9,857 bases of DNA from Betaproteobacteria bacterium (GTDB lineage Bacteria; Pseudomonadota; Gammaproteobacteria; Burkholderiales; SG8-39), in the NCBI GenBank assembly GCA_011391295.1, contig JAABQT010000042.1, positions 1-9,857 on the forward strand. The letters are read 5' to 3'. Positions within the stretch are counted from its first letter, which is position 1; every line of letters begins with the position of its first letter. The translations under genes and the position numbers were made by a program. Below, in pieces: positions 6,200 to 9,857 of this stretch. Under the pieces are notes generated by a model, which searched no databases, was not told where the DNA came from, and worked only from the letters and a program-made list of their open reading frames with translations.

Positions 6200-7602
6200 G
6201 CATTCACCTCGATCTCGAGAGCGGCCAGCGCCTGCGTGAAGCAGGCGAGCGGCGCGTGCGTCAGGCCGGCGCCGATCTGCCCGATGCCGGCGTCGTGGTG
6301 CGCGATGCCGGTGTTGATCACCGGCTCGATGCCGGTGTCGATCACCTTGCGGATGTCGATGCCGCAGGGCGCGCCGCGAAAATCGAGCGCCGGCAACTGG
6401 AACACGTTGGATTCGCCAAGCGTGATGTGGCGCATGCGCAGCGAATTGGCGGTGGCGTCCTCGGGCGTGCCGCCGACGAACTTGACGATCGCCGGCGCCG
6501 CCGCCATCGAAAAGCCGCCGAAGCCCGCGGTTTCGGTGATCGAGCTGTCGCCGAGGTCGAGCGCTGCATCCGCCGGGCCATAGCCGGCGAAGTACAGCCC
6601 GTCGATTGCGCCCGCGGGCGCAGTGAACCAGCGCTCGCCCAGGCCGCTGACGCGGATGCCGAACTCCACGCCGTTGCGCGACATGGCGGTGACCATGCTC
6701 GATCCGGCGACCCCGTGTGCCGCATCGAGCGACAGCTTGGCCTGCGCCATCGATATGTTGAGGAAGAAATGCTCGTTGCCGGCGACGAAATCGAGCACCT
6801 GCGCGAGCTTCTCCGCGGGCAGGCGCGCGCGCGCGAGCGCCGGGGCGAGGCGCCGCAGGAGCAGGGAGCTTGCCGCCGCGTTGCGGTTGTGCACTTCGTC
6901 GCCCATGATCAGCGCCTGCGCAATGAGCGGCTTCAACTCGATGCCGCCGAGCGCGGCAAGCGCCTTGCCCAGCGCCGGCGCAAGGGATTTCTGCATCCAG
7001 GCGAGGCGCGCCAGCACCTGCGGACCGTAGGCGCCGAAGCGCAGCGCCTTGCCGAGCCCTTCGTTGAAATTGCTGTAGGCGCGCGCGCCGCCGGCCGAGT
7101 TCTCGACGATCCACAGCGGCATCGAGGGGCTGATGATGCCCGCCATCGGGCCGACCGCGCCATGGTGATGGCACGGCGAAAACGCGATCTTGCCGCTCGC
7201 GGCCAGCTTCTGCGCAGCCTTCGCGTCGCGCGCCCAGCGCTCGTACAGGATGGCGCCGACGATCGCGCCCCGCATCGGCCCGCACATGTCGTGCCAGGCG
7301 ACCGGCGGCCCGGCGTGCAGGAGCATGCGCTCGCCCATGTTCGCCAGCGTTTCGCCGGCGGTGCCGACGCCGCGCAGCACCGGCGACACGCCAAGGAACG
7401 CGGCGAAAGCTTTTTCGTTCGCCGGCTCGACCTTCTCGTGCCGCGTGAGCCGCGCGAGCGCCATGCCGAGTGTGCGATCGCCCAGCGCGGGCGGGGACCA
7501 GTCGAGTTGCGTAACGCGCCCGCCTGCGGCCGCGATGGCCTCGGCGAACTGCGCCAGGCCGACGTTGATGACGCCGAGGCTAGTGCTGGCGAGCTGCGGC
7601 AT
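6196..7602 (-). CDS. DUF1116 family protein (YlbE/AllG-like), putative carbamoyltransferase subunit
   Basis: A 468-residue member of DUF1116. The E. coli member YlbE is the AllG subunit of oxamate carbamoyltransferase (oxalurate + Pi to oxamate + carbamoyl phosphate), acting with FdrA/AllF and YlbF/AllH. Strongly conserved blocks: LLHAGPPVAWHDMCGPMRGA (94-113), FSPCHHHGAVGPMAGI (141-156), NEGLGKALRFGAYG (180-193), MGDEVHNRN (233-241), MSRNGVEFGIRVSGLGERWF (307-326), GDSSITETAGFGG (351-363) and DTGIEPVINTGIAHHDAGIG (422-441). Residues 1-55 hold an extra module, with VINVGL (11-16) and DWSPPALGD (34-42), that in E. coli, as I recall it, is at the C-terminus of FdrA instead. The gene starts 23 nt inside the end of fdrA, has no visible Shine-Dalgarno, and ends in ATGA overlap with carbamate kinase, so it depends on coupled translation. 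The substrate may be oxamate/oxalurate or another ureido acid. Confidence 0.92.
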   Translation of the reverse strand: MPQLASTSLGVINVGLAQFAEAIAAAGGRVTQLDWSPPALGDRTLGMALARLTRHEKVEPANEKAFAAFLGVSPVLRGVGTAGETLANMGERMLLHAGPPVAWHDMCGPMRGAIVGAILYERWARDAKAAQKLAASGKIAFSPCHHHGAVGPMAGIISPSMPLWIVENSAGGARAYSNFNEGLGKALRFGAYGPQVLARLAWMQKSLAPALGKALAALGGIELKPLIAQALIMGDEVHNRNAAASSLLLRRLAPALARARLPAEKLAQVLDFVAGNEHFFLNISMAQAKLSLDAAHGVAGSSMVTAMSRNGVEFGIRVSGLGERWFTAPAGAIDGLYFAGYGPADAALDLGDSSITETAGFGGFSMAAAPAIVKFVGGTPEDATANSLRMRHITLGESNVFQLPALDFRGAPCGIDIRKVIDTGIEPVINTGIAHHDAGIGQIGAGLTHAPLACFTQALAALEIEVNA

Positions 7603-9130
7603 GGCGATTGGCGATGGCGGCCGCGGTACGCGCGGCCTGCGCGTTGCTGGCGGCGAGGATCACGCCCGCCTCGCGCAGCGCGGCGACCTGGTGCGCGAGG
7701 CCCTGCGGGTCGCGCTCGGTGCCGCACACGAAGCCGACGAAGGCGAGATCCCGGCCGGCAGCCGCATCCCGCGCCGCGCGGATCGCCGGCAGCATCTCGG
7801 CCGCCGGGTCGGGGTGCGCGCCGTAGCCGAGCACCACGTCGAGCAGGATCACCGCGACTTCGGCATCGGCCGCCTCGCGCAGCATGCGCTCGTTGCGCAG
7901 GCGATGGTCGATCATCGGGTGCGGGCGTCCGCGGGTGAACTCGTCGTCGCCCAGATCGACCAGCGTGTGGCCCTGGCTGCGCCACACGTCGTCGAGCTCG
8001 ACTGCTTTGCCCACTGGCGTGTTCGAATGCACGCCCTCGAGCGCCTGTGCGAGGAGCAGCGACGCCTCGTAGCAAAACGTGCCACCGCTGTAGAGCCCGC
8101 GCACGTAGCGCTGCTGCGCTGCGAAGCGCGAAACATCGTAGTCCGGCAGGCGCCGCTCGCTGCCGGCGTAGGACTCGCCGCGCGCGGCAGCGAGCGCCAT
8201 TGCGGCAGCATCTTCAAGCGTTGCCGCCGCGAGCACTCCGCCGCCTTCGACCTGCGCCGGGTCCGCGCCGAGAAAGCAGGCGATCACCGGCTTGCCGCTG
8301 GCGCGCGCGCGGGCGAGTACCTTGTCGGCGACGGCGCGCGCCGGCGGCTTGGAGACCAGGACGATGACGCGCGTCGCCTCGTCGGCGGCGAGCTCGTCGA
8401 GCGCGCGCAGCATGGTGGCGCCGCCGACCTCGGCCTTGAGGTCGCGACCGCCGGTGCCGAAGGCGTGTGACACGCCGAGGCCCGCCTGGTCGATGAGCGA
8501 CGTGACCTGCTGCAGCCCGGTGCCCGAGGCGCCGATCACCCCGATCGGGCCGCGCCGCACCGCGTTGGCAAAGCCGAGCGGCACGCCGCCGACGATCGCC
8601 GTGCCGCAATCGGGGCCCATGAGGAGCAACCCGCGCGCGCCGGCCTCGCGCTTGAGCAGCACTTCATCCTCGAGCGCGACGTTGTCGCTGAACAGCATCA
8701 CGTGCAAGCCGAGTCGCAGCGCCTTGAGCGCCTCGGCCGCGGCGTACTCGCCAGGGGTGGAGATGAGCGCAAAGTTCGCTTCTGGCTGCGCGGTGAGCCC
8801 CATCTGCAGGCTGCGCGGAGCGATTTCCTTCGGCCCGGACCGGGGCGAGCCGCCGTTGCCACCAGCGAGGACGCGCTCGGTCTCCTCCAGCGCGGCTTTC
8901 GCCGCGGCGTCGTTTTCCGCGCGCAGCACCACCAGCAGGTCGCTCGGCGAGGCGGCGACCTCGCCATCGAGCAGGCCGGCTTCGCGCAGCAGCGCGAGGT
9001 TGCCCTCGGTCGCCATCACCACCGACGCCTGCTGTACGCCCGCAAGTGCCGCGATCTTCGCCGAAATCTGCATCAGCGTGACCGAATCGCGGTAGGTGTT
9101 GTGGACGATTTTGAGCGACGCGGCGGCCAT
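7580..9130 (-). CDS. fdrA: FdrA family protein (AllF-like), putative carbamoyltransferase subunit
   Basis: A 516-residue FdrA-family protein, related to the alpha subunit of succinyl-CoA synthetase; in E. coli FdrA is the AllF subunit of oxamate carbamoyltransferase. Visible landmarks: N-terminal [11 protein letters not shown] (13-23), [19 protein letters not shown] (120-138), [16 protein letters not shown] (145-160), MGPDCGTAI (171-179), nucleotide-type loop [13 protein letters not shown] (197-209), GTGGRDL (225-231), [10 protein letters not shown] (258-267), [12 protein letters not shown] (345-356), [20 protein letters not shown] (391-410), [14 protein letters not shown] (429-442) and VCGTERDPQ (468-476). 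These match the E. coli protein closely along most of its length, but this one stops earlier, without the VINxGL module. ATG 9130 fits the family N-terminus, though no Shine-Dalgarno precedes it. The reading frame stays open upstream to 9271, which is probably not translated. It heads the six-gene minus operon and is divergent from the allophanate hydrolase. Confidence 0.93.
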   Translation of the reverse strand: MAAASLKIVHNTYRDSVTLMQISAKIAALAGVQQASVVMATEGNLALLREAGLLDGEVAASPSDLLVVLRAENDAAAKAALEETERVLAGGNGGSPRSGPKEIAPRSLQMGLTAQPEANFALISTPGEYAAAEALKALRLGLHVMLFSDNVALEDEVLLKREAGARGLLLMGPDCGTAIVGGVPLGFANAVRRGPIGVIGASGTGLQQVTSLIDQAGLGVSHAFGTGGRDLKAEVGGATMLRALDELAADEATRVIVLVSKPPARAVADKVLARARASGKPVIACFLGADPAQVEGGGVLAAATLEDAAAMALAAARGESYAGSERRLPDYDVSRFAAQQRYVRGLYSGGTFCYEASLLLAQALEGVHSNTPVGKAVELDDVWRSQGHTLVDLGDDEFTRGRPHPMIDHRLRNERMLREAADAEVAVILLDVVLGYGAHPDPAAEMLPAIRAARDAAAGRDLAFVGFVCGTERDPQGLAHQVAALREAGVILAASNAQAARTAAAIANRHAAARQH

Positions 9131-9269
9131 GGACGGTGCAATAAGAGGAGGTGCGGCCCTGCCCAGGAGCGATTTTCTTGTGCCAGGGGGGTCCGCGGCT
9201 ACTATACAGCCGGGGCCTAGTTCCGGCAGCATGGCGTTCCGCGCCCGGCAGAACCCCCGAAGAAGGCCC
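9131..9269 (+). promoter_or_regulatory. Divergent regulatory gap between fdrA operon and allophanate hydrolase gene
   Basis: The gap has one AT-leaning island in GC-rich sequence. On the minus strand TATAGT (9206-9201) is one mismatch from the -10 consensus and would serve fdrA with a leader of about 65 nt; its -35 is weak. On the plus strand the same island offers TATACA (9203-9208) or TACTAT (9200-9205), with TTGTGC (9178-9183) as a poor -35, for the amidase gene. Next to it is an inverted repeat GCCGG-N9-CCGGC (9209-9213 and 9223-9227) that could be an operator. A plus-strand AGGAGGTG (9146-9153) has no ATG, GTG or TTG at proper spacing. No regulator gene is in the window. Confidence 0.35.
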
Positions 9270-9857
9270 ATGCCCGCATCGATCGACAGCCTGGATCTGA
9301 CTCGCCTGAGGGCCGGCTACCTGTCGGGCGTGCTACGGCCTCGCGATCTGGTCTCCGAGGTGCTCGAGCGGATCGAGCGCCGCGGCGACGACAAGGTGTG
9401 GATCGACCGCGTGCCCCGCGTCGAGCTCGAGGCGCGCGCCGCCGAACTGGAACGCAAGTCTCCGGCGGAACTGCCGCTGTACGGAATTCCTTTCGCGATC
9501 AAGGACAACATCGACCTTGCGGGGCGCCCGACCACGGCCGCCTGCCCGGAATTCGGCTACACGCCGGCGGTCAGCGCGCCGGTGGTGCAGCGCCTGCTCG
9601 ACGCCGGCGCCATCGCGCTCGGCAAGACCAACCTCGATCAGTTCGCCACCGGTCTGGTGGGCACGCGATCCCCGTACGGTGCTCCCGTGAACGCTTTCAA
9701 TCCGCGCTACATCTCGGGCGGCTCGAGCTCGGGGTCGGCGATCGCGGTGGCAGGCGGGCTGGCGAGCTTTTCCCTGGGCACCGATACCGCCGGCTCGGGA
9801 CGCGTGCCGGCGGCCTTCAACAATCTGGTCGGCCTGAAGCCCACCCTCGGCCTGCTT
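9270..9857 (+). CDS. atzF: Allophanate hydrolase (amidase signature family), C-terminus cut by window edge
   Basis: Hydrolyses allophanate, the product of urea carboxylase or biuret hydrolase, releasing ammonia and CO2; acts in the cytoplasm. 196 codons are visible; the full family length is about 600. The amidase-signature triad is present: Lys78 in FAIKDN, cis-Ser152 in GGSSSGS (150-156), and nucleophile Ser176 in [11 protein letters not shown] (170-180). The stretches [19 protein letters not shown] (121-139) and [11 protein letters not shown] (141-151), then [12 protein letters not shown] (181-192), are the form typical of allophanate hydrolases, as distinct from GatA or fatty-amide amidases, though other amidases in this clade cannot be fully excluded. 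ATG 9270 has AGAAGG only 3 nt upstream, which is tight; an in-frame ATG at 9231 would add 13 residues. The family's N-terminal LRAGYLSG begins soon after 9270. Divergent from fdrA, suggesting co-regulation for ureido-nitrogen use. Confidence 0.88.
   Translation, partial: MPASIDSLDLTRLRAGYLSGVLRPRDLVSEVLERIERRGDDKVWIDRVPRVELEARAAELERKSPAELPLYGIPFAIKDNIDLAGRPTTAACPEFGYTPAVSAPVVQRLLDAGAIALGKTNLDQFATGLVGTRSPYGAPVNAFNPRYISGGSSSGSAIAVAGGLASFSLGTDTAGSGRVPAAFNNLVGLKPTLGLL

Larger units (their letters stand above)
3615..9130 (-). other. Putative six-gene operon for carbamoyl transfer and associated catabolism
   Basis: Six same-strand genes follow each other with junctions of -23, -4, +40, +12 and +22 nt, with no room for a promoter or terminator except perhaps the 40-nt gap before the NIPSNAP gene. 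The first three form the carbamoyltransferase/carbamate-kinase core. The last three (two small alpha/beta proteins and a hydroxyacid dehydrogenase) probably process the carbon skeleton left after carbamoyl removal; that role is inferred only from position. No terminator is visible at the convergent end. Confidence 0.75.

Noticed and set aside
6256..7938. 560-codon plus-strand open frame opposite the DUF1116 and fdrA genes
   Set aside because: The translation is low-complexity Arg/Ala-rich with no recognisable motif, while the minus strand encodes two well-conserved families over the same bases.
9146..9153. Plus-strand AGGAGGTG as a ribosome site for an upstream start of the allophanate hydrolase
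   Set aside because: The frame is open from about 9159 into the gene, but there is no ATG, GTG or TTG at proper spacing (only CTG), and it lies upstream of the candidate plus-strand promoter.
9131..9271. N-terminal extension of FdrA back to 9232 or 9271
   Set aside because: The frame is open, but the extension has no family similarity, covers the likely promoter island, and the conserved FdrA N-terminus begins right after ATG 9130.

Overview
The window is dense, GC-rich bacterial chromosomal DNA with no intergenic gap over about 140 bp. It carries a Bug/TctC-type periplasmic binding protein next to a CoA ligase and an alpha/beta hydrolase. That mix, with the codon use, suggests a betaproteobacterium (Burkholderiales-like). 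This is inferred from gene content; there is no rRNA or other taxonomic marker. I see no mobile element, CRISPR array, tRNA or rRNA.

Left part (1-3614). An acyl-CoA synthetase of the AMP-forming family runs leftward off the window (1-1680, minus). It is divergent from a two-gene plus-strand unit: an alpha/beta hydrolase (1762-2658) that overlaps a TctC/Bug solute receptor (2655-3614) by ATGA. The set looks like uptake and activation of an organic acid or ester, but the substrate cannot be read from sequence.

Middle and right part (3615-9130, all minus). Six tightly packed genes look like one operon, read from right to left: an FdrA family protein (9130-7580), a DUF1116/YlbE family protein (7602-6196), a carbamate kinase (6199-5246), a NIPSNAP family protein (5205-4882), a small protein probably of dimeric alpha/beta-barrel type (4869-4516), and a 3-hydroxyisobutyrate-dehydrogenase-family oxidoreductase (4493-3615). 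FdrA, DUF1116 and carbamate kinase match the E. coli fdrA-ylbE-ybcF set (AllF, AllG, AllK), which with YlbF/AllH (DUF2877) makes the oxamate carbamoyltransferase of allantoin breakdown. The kinase then harvests ATP from carbamoyl phosphate. No DUF2877 gene is present in this operon.

Right edge (9270-9857, plus). An amidase-signature enzyme, very probably the N-terminal part of allophanate hydrolase, is divergent from fdrA across a 139-bp gap. Ureido/carbamoyl chemistry is therefore encoded on both sides of one short regulatory region. My main hypothesis is a nitrogen-scavenging pathway for a ureido compound: carbamoyl transfer plus allophanate hydrolysis, with accessory alpha/beta-barrel proteins and a dehydrogenase. 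It differs from the E. coli allantoin system in composition and in where the FdrA/DUF1116 gene boundary lies.
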